This document shows, one piece after another, positions 24,653 to 32,473 of a stretch of DNA of 64,000 nucleotides (its first letter is position 1; each line of letters opens with the position of its first letter). The stretch is taken from the NCBI RefSeq assembly GCF_016863195.1, contig NZ_BOOK01000055.1, positions 1 to 64,000 on the forward strand, written 5' to 3'. The DNA comes from Paraplanobispora takensis (GTDB lineage Bacteria; Actinomycetota; Actinomycetes; Streptosporangiales; Streptosporangiaceae). Position numbers and translations under genes: made by a program. The notes beneath the pieces were generated by a model. The model did no database searches and was not told the origin of the DNA. It saw nothing but the letters and a program-made list of their open reading frames with translations.

Positions 24653-24741
24653 CGTGACGGACGCGGGCGTCCGCCCTCTCAGTCGACGGACGCGGGCGTC
24701 CGCCCTCTCAGTCGACGGACGCGGGCGTCCGTCCTCTTCGG
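24653..24741. repeat. Three tandem 29-bp repeats, each with a hairpin
   Basis: A 29-bp unit is repeated three times; each copy contains the inverted repeat GGACGCGGGCGTCC (24659-24672, 24688-24701, 24717-24730) followed by CGCCCTCTCAG, with the last copy slightly diverged. They lie between the small gene and the convergent thiolase, and could act as terminators or RNA 3'-end stabilisers. Confidence 0.9.
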
Positions 24742-24796
24742 GTGACGGGCGGCGCCGGGAGCCCGCCAGCCCCGGCGCCGCTCGGCTTCGAACCGC

Positions 24797-25942
24797 TCAG
24801 AGCCGCTCGATGACGGTGACGTTGGCCTGGCCGCCGCCCTCGCACATCGTCTGCAGGCCGTAGCGGCCGCCGGTGCGCTCCAGCTCGTGCAGGAGCTTGG
24901 TCATCAGGATCGCGCCGGTGCCGCCCAGCGGGTGGCCCAGGGCGATCGCGCCGCCGTTCGGGTTGACCTTCGCCGGGTCGGCGCCGATCTCCTTGATCCA
25001 CGCCAGCGGGACCGGGGCGAACGCCTCGTTGATCTCGGTGACGTCGATGTCCTCGATCGACAGGCCGGACCTCTTCAGCGCCTTCTGGGTCGCCGGGATC
25101 GGCGCGGTCAGCATGTAGACCGGGTCGTCGCCGGTCAGGGCCAGGGTGACGATGCGGGCGCGCGGGGTCAGGCCGTGGTCGCGCACAGCCTGCTCGGAGG
25201 CGATCAGGACCGCGCCCGAGCCGTCGGAGATCTGCGAGGAGGTGGCGGCGGTGATCCGTCCGCCCTCGCGCAGGGTCTTCAGCTCGGCCATCTTCTCCAG
25301 CGTGCTGTCCGGACGCGGGCCCTCGTCGTCCTCGACGCCGTTGACCGGGGCGATCTGGTCCTTGAAGTAGCCGTTGGCCACGGCCTTGGCCGCCCGCTGG
25401 TGGCTCTCGTAGGCGAAGCGCTCCAGCTCCTCGCGCGGCAGGTCCCACTTCTCGCACATCAGCTCGGCGCCGCGGAACTGGGAGATCTCCTGCTTGCCGT
25501 ACCGCTCGACCCATCCCTCGCCGAACGGGAAGGGCATGCCCTTCTCCAGCGCGGCGGTGATGCTCGACCCCATGGGGACGATGCTCATGGACTCCACGCC
25601 CGCGGCCACCACGAGGTCCTGGGTGCCGGACATGACGCCCTGGGCCGCGAAGTGGATCGACTGCTGGGAGGAGCCGCACTGACGGTCGATGGTCACGCCG
25701 GCCACGCTCTCGGGGAGCCCGGCCGACAGCCACGCGTTGCGGGCGATGTCCATGCTCTGCGGGCCGAACTGCATGACGCAGCCCATGATCACGTCTTCCA
25801 CCGCGGAGGGGTCGACGCCCGTGCGCTCGATCAGGGCCTTGAGCGTGTGCGCGGCCAGATCCGTGGGGTGGACGGTGGACAGGCCGCCCTTCTTCTTGCC
25901 GACCGGGGTACGGACCGCCCCGACGATGTACGCCTCTGCCAC
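24797..25942 (-). CDS. Acetyl-CoA C-acyltransferase (thiolase)
   Basis: A 381-residue thiolase, which cleaves 3-ketoacyl-CoA in beta-oxidation or condenses acetyl-CoA units. The acylated cysteine is Cys89 in TIDRQCGSSQQSIHFA; the general-base motifs are NPNGGAIALGHPLGGTGA and the C-terminal TMCEGGGQANVTVIERL. EINEAFAPVPLAW completes the family pattern. The start is GTG at 25940-25942 after AGGAGG. A palindrome in the promoter region suggests control by a TetR-type fatty-acid regulator. No hydratase-dehydrogenase partner lies beside it. Confidence 0.92.
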   Translation of the reverse strand: MAEAYIVGAVRTPVGKKKGGLSTVHPTDLAAHTLKALIERTGVDPSAVEDVIMGCVMQFGPQSMDIARNAWLSAGLPESVAGVTIDRQCGSSQQSIHFAAQGVMSGTQDLVVAAGVESMSIVPMGSSITAALEKGMPFPFGEGWVERYGKQEISQFRGAELMCEKWDLPREELERFAYESHQRAAKAVANGYFKDQIAPVNGVEDDEGPRPDSTLEKMAELKTLREGGRITAATSSQISDGSGAVLIASEQAVRDHGLTPRARIVTLALTGDDPVYMLTAPIPATQKALKRSGLSIEDIDVTEINEAFAPVPLAWIKEIGADPAKVNPNGGAIALGHPLGGTGAILMTKLLHELERTGGRYGLQTMCEGGGQANVTVIERL

Positions 25943-25970
25943 AGTGCCTCCTGGGTCCCGTCCCTATGAA

Positions 25971-25987
25971 ACCGAGCAATGTTCGGT
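25971..25987. promoter_or_regulatory. Palindromic operator before the thiolase gene
   Basis: ACCGAGCAATGTTCGGT has 5-bp inverted arms (ACCGA/TCGGT). On the minus strand it lies between a CTGACC -35-like and a TAGGGA -10-like element, the usual place for a repressor site. Confidence 0.45.
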
Positions 25988-26108
25988 CAGTAGGAGGTTA
26001 CAACAGAACATCCGTCCACGCCCTCCCCGGAACGGTGGATTGTGATGCCCGCAACAGCCGCGCGAGCGGCCCTCACGCCCCCGCCCGCCCTACGAGAGCG
26101 GTGTCCGG

Positions 26109-26474
26109 TCAGACGGCGAAGAGCAGGGCGGCGCCGGCCAGCATGGTCACGGCGGTGGCGAAGTGGATGCCGAACGCGACCGCCTTGGTGCCGCCGTTGC
26201 GCAGCACGATCAGAGTGTCGCCGAACGGGAGCAGGGCGGCGACGAGCAGGAACCAGGCCTCGGCCTGGGCGCCGACGAAGGCCAGCAGGGCCAGGCCGAC
26301 CAGGCCGTAGGTGCCGTCGCGCAGGCCCTTGATCGTCAGATACGCGCGATCCGTCTCGGCGGGGACGCCGTAGCCCGCGGCGGCGGCGTACGGCGCGCGC
26401 AGGAAATTGGCCCCGATGACCAGGCACAGCAGGTTGATGGCGAGGGCGAGACCGTAGGCGAGGGTGGTGAGCAT
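26109..26474 (-). CDS. DUF4267-family membrane protein
   Basis: A 121-residue protein with four predicted membrane helices (about residues 5-25, 50-68, 71-90 and 98-119). The GLRDGTYGLVGLALLAF and ALLPFGDTLIVLRNGGTKA segments match DUF4267, a small actinobacterial family of unknown function. The ATG follows GGAGACGCAC. It is divergent from a TetR regulator, and the shared promoter region contains repeated palindromes, so it is very probably repressed by that regulator. Confidence 0.8.
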   Translation of the reverse strand: MLTTLAYGLALAINLLCLVIGANFLRAPYAAAAGYGVPAETDRAYLTIKGLRDGTYGLVGLALLAFVGAQAEAWFLLVAALLPFGDTLIVLRNGGTKAVAFGIHFATAVTMLAGAALLFAV

Positions 26475-26490
26475 GTGCGTCTCCGCGTTG

Positions 26491-26503
26491 CTAGCAGTGC
26501 TAG
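26491..26503. promoter_or_regulatory. TetR operator copy 1
   Basis: CTAGCAGTGCTAG is a palindrome of two 5-bp arms with a 3-base centre, 17 bases upstream of the DUF4267 start. A second copy (CTAGCGGTGCTAG) lies exactly 50 bp away, and a degenerate CTAGCAGAGC at 26518-26527 lies between. Confidence 0.7.
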
Positions 26504-26540
26504 GGACAAGAACGAAGCTAGCAGAGCGCAGATATTTACG

Positions 26541-26553
26541 CTAGCGGTGCTAG
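26541..26553. promoter_or_regulatory. TetR operator copy 2 with leaderless -10
   Basis: CTAGCGGTGCTAG ends in TAG of the -10 element TAGATT (26551-26556), which sits seven bases before the regulator ATG. The regulator is therefore probably transcribed without a leader and represses itself. Confidence 0.7.
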
Positions 26554-26563
26554 ATTTCAAAGC

Positions 26564-27163
26564 ATGTCGATCCAGGAGCGCAGGGAACGCGAACGCGCAC
26601 AGCGGGAGAAGATGATCATCACGGCGGCCCGGGAGCTGGCCGAGGCCGAGGGCTGGGAGGCGGTGACCACGCGGCGGCTGGCCGAGCGGGTCGAGTACAG
26701 TCAGCCGGTCCTCTACAGCCACTTCAAGGGCAAGGACGCGATCATGACGGCCGTCGCGTTGGAGGGCTTCGCCGACCTGGCCGCCGAGCTGCGCGCGGCC
26801 CGGACCGCGGCGCCGGACGCCGCCCGCGCCCTCGCCCGGATCAGTGCCGCCTACGTGGCGTTCGCCGAGCGGCGACCGGCCCTCTACGACGCCATGTTCA
26901 GCCAGAAGGTGGACCTGCCCTTCGCCGCACCCGAGGCTCCGGCCGCCCTGCACGCGGGGTTCGACGAACTCGCCCAGGCCGTCGGCCCGCACGCGGACGG
27001 CGCGGACCCGGGTCTGCTGACCGAGGCCTTCTGGGCCGCTCTGCACGGCCTGGTGACGCTGACGCGCGGCGGCCGGCTCCCGCGCGGGCAGCACGACCGC
27101 AGGCTCGCGCTCCTGCTCGCGTGCTTCACCCGCGAACCCGCGGACTCCGGTCACCCGCTTTGA
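26564..27163 (+). CDS. TetR-family transcriptional regulator
   Basis: A 199-residue repressor. The N-terminal helix-turn-helix is MIITAARELAEAEGWEAVTT, then RRLAERVEYSQPVLYSHFKG and KDAIMTAVALEGF, matching the TetR_N pattern. The ligand-binding C-terminal domain contains FAERRPALYDAMFSQKVDLP and is of the WHG/TetR_C_25-like kind. No ribosome-binding site precedes the ATG, consistent with a leaderless mRNA. Divergent to the DUF4267 gene with two operator copies between, so it probably controls both. Confidence 0.92.
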   Translation: MSIQERRERERAQREKMIITAARELAEAEGWEAVTTRRLAERVEYSQPVLYSHFKGKDAIMTAVALEGFADLAAELRAARTAAPDAARALARISAAYVAFAERRPALYDAMFSQKVDLPFAAPEAPAALHAGFDELAQAVGPHADGADPGLLTEAFWAALHGLVTLTRGGRLPRGQHDRRLALLLACFTREPADSGHPL

Positions 27164-27190
27164 CGCCTCCGCGCCCGGCGGAGAAGCGGA

Positions 27191-27223
27191 CGGTTCCCGC
27201 CCGGCGCCGCCGGGCGGGAACCG
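27191..27223. terminator. Hairpin between convergent TetR and lyase genes
   Basis: Perfect 14-bp arms CGGTTCCCGCCCGG and CCGGGCGGGAACCG with a 5-base loop lie between the two converging stops. It can act in both directions. Confidence 0.65.
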
Positions 27224-27232
27224 CGGGCCTCG

Positions 27233-29527
27233 TCAGCGCACGTAGACCTTGGGCTGCGACGGGGTGGCCATGCCGTCGCCGATGAAGAACGACGGGTGCG
27301 GCGGCTGGTTGTAGGCGGTGTTCTGCCAGGCGATCGCGACCCGGTACTGCGGGTCGTGCATCAGGGTGTGGATGCGACGGGTCGTCTGGTGGGGCGTGCT
27401 GTAGACGCGCAGGGCGGTGTTGTCGCCCGTGGGCCAGACGACCTCCTCGCGCCAGTCGCCGAACAGGTCGCCCGAGAGCGACGGGGTGGACTTGGTGCCG
27501 TTGTTGGAGTGCACGCCGGAGGCGGTCAGCAGCCGGGTCTCCCCGCCGGTGCCGTACTTGTCGACGCGCGTGGCGTCCACCAGCTCGCGCACCGGGTCGG
27601 CGTCCCACCAGGCCAGGAAGTTGATCGAGGAGGGCTCCCGGCCCAGGGACGCGCCGGTGGTGCTGCGCAGCGTGGTGTCCATCGCCGACCACGACTCCGC
27701 CCCCGGGCTCCCGGCCCAGATGTCGGCCGAGACGCCGCGGCCGTTGTCGCCGCCGGAGGCGGTGGACCACAGCACCTGGCCGGTGCGGGCGCTGGCGAAC
27801 CACGATCCCGGCTTGGAGGAGTCCTCGCTCACCTTGAAGTACTCCAGGCCGGCCCGGGACGGGTCCAGGTCGCCCAGGTGCGCCGCGTCACCGTGGCCGT
27901 GGCGGGTGTTCCACAGCGGCGAGCCGTTGTCGTCGACGGCGGCGGCGCCGAAGACGATCTCGTCCCTGCCGTCGGCGTCCACGTCGCCGATCGTCAGGGC
28001 GTGGTTGCCCTGCCCGGCGTAGGTCGTGCTGCCGTTGGAGTCGAAGGTCCAGCGCTTGGTCAGGGTGCCGTTGCGGAAGTCCCAGGCGGCGATCACCGCG
28101 CGGGTGTAGTAGCCGCGCGACATGATCAGCGAGGGGCGCTGCCCGTCCAGGTAGGCCGTGCCGGCCAGGAAGCGGTCCACCCGGTTGCCGTAGGAGTCGC
28201 CCCAGGAGGAGACGGTCCCGCGCGGCGGGTCGTAGTTCACCGTGGACATCGCCGCGCCGGTCTGGCCGTTGAACATGGTCAGGTACTCCGGCCCGGCCAG
28301 GACGTAGCCGGAGGAGTTGCGGTGGTCGGCGGAGGAGGAGCCGATCACCGTGCCGCGGCCGTCGCGGGTGCCGTCGGCGGTCTTCATCGCCACCTCGGCC
28401 TTCCCGTCGCCGTCGTAGTCGTAGACCTGGAACTGGGTGTAGTGCGCCCCGGCCCGGATGTTGCGGCCCAGGTCGACGCGCCACATCCGGGTGCCGTCGA
28501 GCCTGTAGGCGTCGACGTAGACGTTGCCGGTGTAACCGGACTGGGAGTTGTCCTTGGCGTTGGACGGGTCCCACTTCAGCACGAACTCGTACTGCCCGTC
28601 GCCGTCCAGGTCGCCGACGCTCGCGTCGTTGGCGGCGTAGGTGTAGGCGACCCCGTCCGGGGTGGTGCCGCCGGACGGCGGCTGGATCGGCACGTCCAGA
28701 TAGCCGTTGCCGAACCGCAGCGACGGGGCGGAGGCGGCCTGCTCGGCACCGCCCGCGACGGCCCGCACCGTGTAGGAGGCGTCGGCGGCGGCTCCCGCGT
28801 CCAGGTGGTTGGTGGAGCCGGTGATCGGCGTGGCGTTGACCTTCGTGGCACCGCGGTAGAGGTTGAAGCCGGTCGAGGCGGACTCCGTGCCCAGCAGCCG
28901 CCACGAGACCAGGTTGCCGCTGCCGGAGCGCACGCTGATCAGGCCGCGGTCCAGGTCCTCGACCTGCTTGGCGCCGGCCGGGATCGTCGTCGGCGTCACC
29001 GTCGGGGTCGCCGTGGGAGTCACCGTCGGGGTCGCGGTCGGGGTCGCGGTGGGAGTGACGGTCGGGGTCGCGGTCGGGGTCGCGGTCGGGGTGGCCGTCC
29101 CGGTGCAGGTGACGCCGTTGAGGGCGAAGGAGGCGGGGACGGGGTTGGCCGAACCCTCCCACGAGCCGTTGAACCCGAACGCCACCGTGGCCCCGGTGGC
29201 GATGGCCGCGTTGTAGCCGGCGTCCTCGGCGCTCACCTGCGCGCCGCTCTGGCCCACCGTCGCGCTCCACGCCTGGGTGACCTTCTGTCCCCCGGTGAAG
29301 CTCCAGGTGAGCGTCCAGCCGTCGACGGGGTCGCCCAGGTTGGTGATCCTGACGTCCGCGGTGAATCCGCCCTGCCACTGGGCGGACACCGCGTAGCCCA
29401 CCCGGCAACCGGCGGCCGCCTGGGCGGTGGCCTGCCCGGCTCCGGCCGCTCCCACCGCCGCGGCGACGACCGCGGCGACGGCGATCGCTCTGCGACGCCT
29501 GGTTCCCAAGGGATTGAAACGTTTCAT
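27233..29527 (-). CDS. Secreted CBM2-linked rhamnogalacturonan lyase (PL11)
   Basis: A 764-residue exported pectin-degrading enzyme. It has a signal peptide (about residues 1-38), an N-terminal CBM2 carbohydrate-binding domain (about 39-143; CRVGYAVSAQWQGGFTADVR and WTLTWSFTGGQKVTQAW), a TPT-rich linker (about 146-187) of repeated T-A-T-P-T-A/V units, and a C-terminal PL11 beta-propeller (from about 190). Propeller features are VEDLDRGLISVRSGSGNLVS, the calcium-binding DGDGKAEVAMKTADGTRDGRG and DADGRDEIVFG, and GDLFGDWREEVVW. It should cleave the rhamnogalacturonan I backbone by elimination outside the cell. The first four codons form a LacI-type palindrome, implying sugar-dependent repression. 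Confidence 0.93.
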   Translation of the reverse strand: MKRFNPLGTRRRRAIAVAAVVAAAVGAAGAGQATAQAAAGCRVGYAVSAQWQGGFTADVRITNLGDPVDGWTLTWSFTGGQKVTQAWSATVGQSGAQVSAEDAGYNAAIATGATVAFGFNGSWEGSANPVPASFALNGVTCTGTATPTATPTATPTVTPTATPTATPTVTPTATPTVTPTTIPAGAKQVEDLDRGLISVRSGSGNLVSWRLLGTESASTGFNLYRGATKVNATPITGSTNHLDAGAAADASYTVRAVAGGAEQAASAPSLRFGNGYLDVPIQPPSGGTTPDGVAYTYAANDASVGDLDGDGQYEFVLKWDPSNAKDNSQSGYTGNVYVDAYRLDGTRMWRVDLGRNIRAGAHYTQFQVYDYDGDGKAEVAMKTADGTRDGRGTVIGSSSADHRNSSGYVLAGPEYLTMFNGQTGAAMSTVNYDPPRGTVSSWGDSYGNRVDRFLAGTAYLDGQRPSLIMSRGYYTRAVIAAWDFRNGTLTKRWTFDSNGSTTYAGQGNHALTIGDVDADGRDEIVFGAAAVDDNGSPLWNTRHGHGDAAHLGDLDPSRAGLEYFKVSEDSSKPGSWFASARTGQVLWSTASGGDNGRGVSADIWAGSPGAESWSAMDTTLRSTTGASLGREPSSINFLAWWDADPVRELVDATRVDKYGTGGETRLLTASGVHSNNGTKSTPSLSGDLFGDWREEVVWPTGDNTALRVYSTPHQTTRRIHTLMHDPQYRVAIAWQNTAYNQPPHPSFFIGDGMATPSQPKVYVR
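29515..29526. promoter_or_regulatory. LacI-type palindrome overlapping the lyase start codon
   Basis: TGAAACGTTTCA is a perfect 12-bp palindrome with a central CG, typical of LacI/GalR operators. It covers codons one to four of the lyase (ATG AAA CGT TTC), downstream of the promoter, where a repressor could block early elongation or initiation. Confidence 0.6.
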
Positions 29528-29576
29528 TTCCGGTTCCGATCTCAGACGCCGGGGACGGGGACGGGAAAACGCCCAG

Positions 29577-29606
29577 ACCGTAGGGCGGCGCCCGCGGGAG
29601 CGTCAA
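29577..29606 (-). promoter_or_regulatory. Promoter of the rhamnogalacturonan lyase gene
   Basis: On the minus strand TTGACG (29601-29606) and TACGGT (29577-29582) are separated by 18 bases, about 50 bases before the start codon. Confidence 0.6.
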
Positions 29607-29776
29607 CCGGGACCGCGTCCCGCCTCCGGTACCGGCGCCCATCTCGCCCGTGGCATCCCAGGTCAGAGCGCTGCATCGGCACCGAGGCGGCGGCGAGCGG
29701 CCGTGAAACTTACAACCCGGTGACCGTCCGGCGCAGGGCGGCCCCCGGATCGGGACGACCGCTCCGGGAGGGCGAA

Positions 29777-29788
29777 CGCTTTAAAGCG
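29777..29788. promoter_or_regulatory. Second palindrome upstream of the lyase gene
   Basis: CGCTTTAAAGCG is a perfect 12-bp palindrome, 250 bases upstream of the lyase start. It may be another regulator site. The remaining region 29607-29860 shows no gene. Confidence 0.35.
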
Positions 29789-29860
29789 GAAGCGCCGGAA
29801 CGCGGTCTTCCAGCCGTTACGGCGGCCTCACGGGCGGTACGGCGGCGCCGGGCCGCGGCC

Positions 29861-31525
29861 TCACGGCCGGTGCAGCACGACGTAGCCGTCGCGCTCGAAG
29901 ACCTTCCGGTATCCCTCGCGCAGGGCGCCCTCGACCCGTTCGCGCTGCTGGTCGTGGGAGGGGAAGGGATAGCTCCAGCGGTCCACGTCGGCCACGATCC
30001 ACGGCGAGCCGTACGGCTGCATGCCCCACAGCAGCACCGTCGTCCGCGAGGTCAGCGCCGGGCCGACGCTGTTGACCGCCTCCACGATCACCCCGTCCGG
30101 GACCGTCTGCGCCGCCTGCCGGGCGGCCGCGACGTGCGGCTCGCCCTCGTAGAAGGACCACTCGACGAGGTTGCCCAGCTGGAAGCGGGGGATCAGCGTG
30201 ATGCCGATCACGCAGACGGCGACCGCCCAGTTGCGGGCCGGGGACCAGCCGCGCAGCCGCTTGCCGAACCGCTTCGCCAGCAGCCTGCCGAGCCGGTCCA
30301 CGCCGTCCACCGCCGCGCAGAACAGGATGGCCACGATGAAGGCGTTGTAGTGGTAGTCGGGTCCCCACCACTGCGTACGGTCGCCCAGGAACCGCTCGGC
30401 GATCATCGGGAGCGCCACCAGGGTGAGCGGCGAGAACAGCGCGGTCAGCAGCAGCGGCCACAGCAGGAAGGCGAGGGTGTCCACCTTGATCTCGGGGCTG
30501 ACGAACTGCCACAGCGCGCCGAGCGGGTCGCGGGCCAGGCCCAGGGCGACCTCCCCCAGGGTCGCCCCCCACTGACCGTAGGCCCAGTGGAAGCCGCCCT
30601 CCCCCGAGCCCGCCATCGGCATCAGCACGTTGCGGATCATCACCAGAGCGCCGAGGGAGAACGAGACGAGCGCGGCCCCCTCCAGCCGCCGCCGGGTGCA
30701 GAACAGGTAGACGCCGAAGGCCGCGACGAGCAGGCCCATGTCCTCCTTGACCAGCAGCAGCGCGAGCGCGGCCAGGAACCCGGGCAGCTTCCTGCCGGCG
30801 TCGAAGCGCTCAATCATGATCGCGGTCAGCAGCGGGGCGAAGGCCGCCTCGTGGAAGTCGAACCCGGCGGTCTGCGCCACCGGCCACGACACCACGTAGG
30901 CCACCGCGACCAGGTGCGCGCAGGACGCGCCGAGACGGCGCTCGGCGAAGCGCCAGATCGGGATCGCGGCCAGCGCCAGCAGCACCGCCTGCGCGATGAT
31001 CAGCGTCTCCGGTCCGTCGTGGATCCAGTACAGCGGGGCCAGCAGGACCACGATCGGCGAGAAGTGGTCGGCGAGCTGGACGAAGTCCATGCCGCGGCCG
31101 TAGAACATGCCGACCGAGGGCTCCACCGGGAGCCCGAAGCCCGCATAGCCGCGCACGGCCTGGTCGAAGATGACCAGGTCGAAGATGCTGGCCCGGAAGG
31201 TGCCCAGCTTGACCAGGCCGAGCACGGCGTAGGCGGTCGCGGCCACCGTGACGATCGCGCCCAGCACCAGGGCGTGCGGCCGCCGCCACCGGAACCGCGG
31301 AGCCCTCTCGTCCACCGGCTCGTCGGCGCCCTCGGCGGTCCCGGCCTGCCCGTCCTCCCCGTCCCGCCCGGGCCCGGCCCCGTCCTCGGCCTTCCCGGCC
31401 TCGGTCTTCCCGGCTTCCCCGGTCCCGGCCTCGGTCTCGGTCTCCTTGATCCCGGCGTCGGTCCCGGCCTCGGTCTCAGTCCCGGCTTCCGTCTTCCCGG
31501 CGCCGGACGCGGTACCCGCGCTCAT
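29861..31525 (-). CDS. DUF2079 multi-pass membrane protein
   Basis: A 554-residue membrane protein with a low-complexity cytoplasmic N-terminus (about residues 1-75, repeats of K-T-E-A-G and E-T-E-A-G), then about ten membrane helices. DUF2079 features are FDLVIFDQAVRGYAGFG, FYGRGMDFVQLADHFSPIVV and FDFHEAAFAPLL. The C-terminal soluble part (from about 450) contains VIVEAVNSVGPALTSRTTV. The family is related to GT-C membrane glycosyltransferases, but no reaction has been shown. The ATG at 31523-31525 overlaps the stop of the sortase gene (ATGA), so the proteins are co-translated; it may act on the sorted surface protein, for example by adding sugars. Confidence 0.82.
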   Translation of the reverse strand: MSAGTASGAGKTEAGTETEAGTDAGIKETETEAGTGEAGKTEAGKAEDGAGPGRDGEDGQAGTAEGADEPVDERAPRFRWRRPHALVLGAIVTVAATAYAVLGLVKLGTFRASIFDLVIFDQAVRGYAGFGLPVEPSVGMFYGRGMDFVQLADHFSPIVVLLAPLYWIHDGPETLIIAQAVLLALAAIPIWRFAERRLGASCAHLVAVAYVVSWPVAQTAGFDFHEAAFAPLLTAIMIERFDAGRKLPGFLAALALLLVKEDMGLLVAAFGVYLFCTRRRLEGAALVSFSLGALVMIRNVLMPMAGSGEGGFHWAYGQWGATLGEVALGLARDPLGALWQFVSPEIKVDTLAFLLWPLLLTALFSPLTLVALPMIAERFLGDRTQWWGPDYHYNAFIVAILFCAAVDGVDRLGRLLAKRFGKRLRGWSPARNWAVAVCVIGITLIPRFQLGNLVEWSFYEGEPHVAAARQAAQTVPDGVIVEAVNSVGPALTSRTTVLLWGMQPYGSPWIVADVDRWSYPFPSHDQQRERVEGALREGYRKVFERDGYVVLHRP

Positions 31526-32460
31526 GCCGGACGGGTGCTCGTCATCGTCGCGTAGGCGATGACGTTGTCGGTGTAGTGGCCGCTCGAGCGGTCGTAGATC
31601 CCGCCGCACGTGATCAGGTGGAGCTGCGGGGCGCGCGACTCGCCGTACACCCGCTGCGTCGGGAACACCGACTTGTCGGCCTGTTCCAGCCCTCCCACGG
31701 TGAACACCGCGATCGTCCCGTCCTTCCGGTGCACCTCGATGACATCGCCGTTGCGGATCTCGTCCAGGCGGCTGAACACCGCGCTGCCCGACCTGGTGTC
31801 CTTGTGGCCCAGCATGATCGCCGGCCCGGCCTCGCCCGCCGTGGGTCCCTCGCGGTACCAGCCGACGAGGTTGGGATCGCCGACCGGCGGCACCTCGATG
31901 GCCCCCTTCTTGTCGAGTCCGACCGACTTGATCGGCGCGTCGACGCCGAGCCGCGGGATGACCAGCCGCATCGGGGTCGAGGGCAGCATCGCCGGGGCCG
32001 CGGGAACCGTCGGCTGCGGCGGCGGCGCGGTCGGGGGCGCCTGGAAGTACGGCTGCCCGGGCGCGGCGGCGTTCTGCTGGGCCCGCGGCGGCAGCGCGGA
32101 GCGCTCGTCGGCCAGGCCGTACTGCTCGGGTGAGGCCGCCATGTAGAACACGCCGACCAGCACCGTGACCACCCCGGCGATCGCCGCCAGGATCAGCACC
32201 GAGCGCAGCGTCCTGCCGCTGTCGCCCGGGTCGTCGTAGGGCTGCTCATACCCGGGCTGCCGGTAGGCGGCGATCGGATAGCCGGGGACCGGCCGCGGGT
32301 GGCCCGGCGGCACGGCGCCCGGCCGGGGACGGCCCGGCGGGAAGGCCCCCGGCTGCGCACGGCCGGGCCGCGGGTGCCCGTACGGCTGCGCGGGCCCGGC
32401 GGGCCCACCGCCTCCCGCGGGAGGTCGCGGCCGCCGGTCGTCCGGGGTCGGCGTGGTCAT
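31522..32460 (-). CDS. Class F sortase, cassette A
   Basis: A 312-residue membrane transpeptidase. It has a Pro/Gly-rich cytoplasmic N-terminus (residues 1-80), a transmembrane helix (about 88-110, SVLILAAIAGVVTVLVGVF), a Pro-rich spacer and the catalytic domain from about residue 165 (MRLVIPRLGVDAPIKSVGLD). The catalytic Cys lies in LHLITCGGIYDRSSGHYTDN and the His in MLGHKDTRSGSAVF. It is encoded 13 bases after a surface protein gene with a C-terminal sorting-like tail, probably its substrate. The downstream DUF2079 gene overlaps it. Confidence 0.9.
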   Translation of the reverse strand: MTTPTPDDRRPRPPAGGGGPAGPAQPYGHPRPGRAQPGAFPPGRPRPGAVPPGHPRPVPGYPIAAYRQPGYEQPYDDPGDSGRTLRSVLILAAIAGVVTVLVGVFYMAASPEQYGLADERSALPPRAQQNAAAPGQPYFQAPPTAPPPQPTVPAAPAMLPSTPMRLVIPRLGVDAPIKSVGLDKKGAIEVPPVGDPNLVGWYREGPTAGEAGPAIMLGHKDTRSGSAVFSRLDEIRNGDVIEVHRKDGTIAVFTVGGLEQADKSVFPTQRVYGESRAPQLHLITCGGIYDRSSGHYTDNVIAYATMTSTRPA

Positions 32461-32473
32461 CGTCTCGCCTCGA

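Noticed and set aside
28990-29100. Short tandem repeats that could be taken for a CRISPR-like array
   Set aside because: They encode the T-P-T linker between CBM2 and PL11 domains in frame; there are no spacers.
27296-31555. Very long open frame on the plus strand opposite the lyase, DUF2079 and sortase genes
   Set aside because: It is the antisense shadow of real minus-strand genes in high-GC DNA, with repetitive Arg/Gly/Val composition and no domain.
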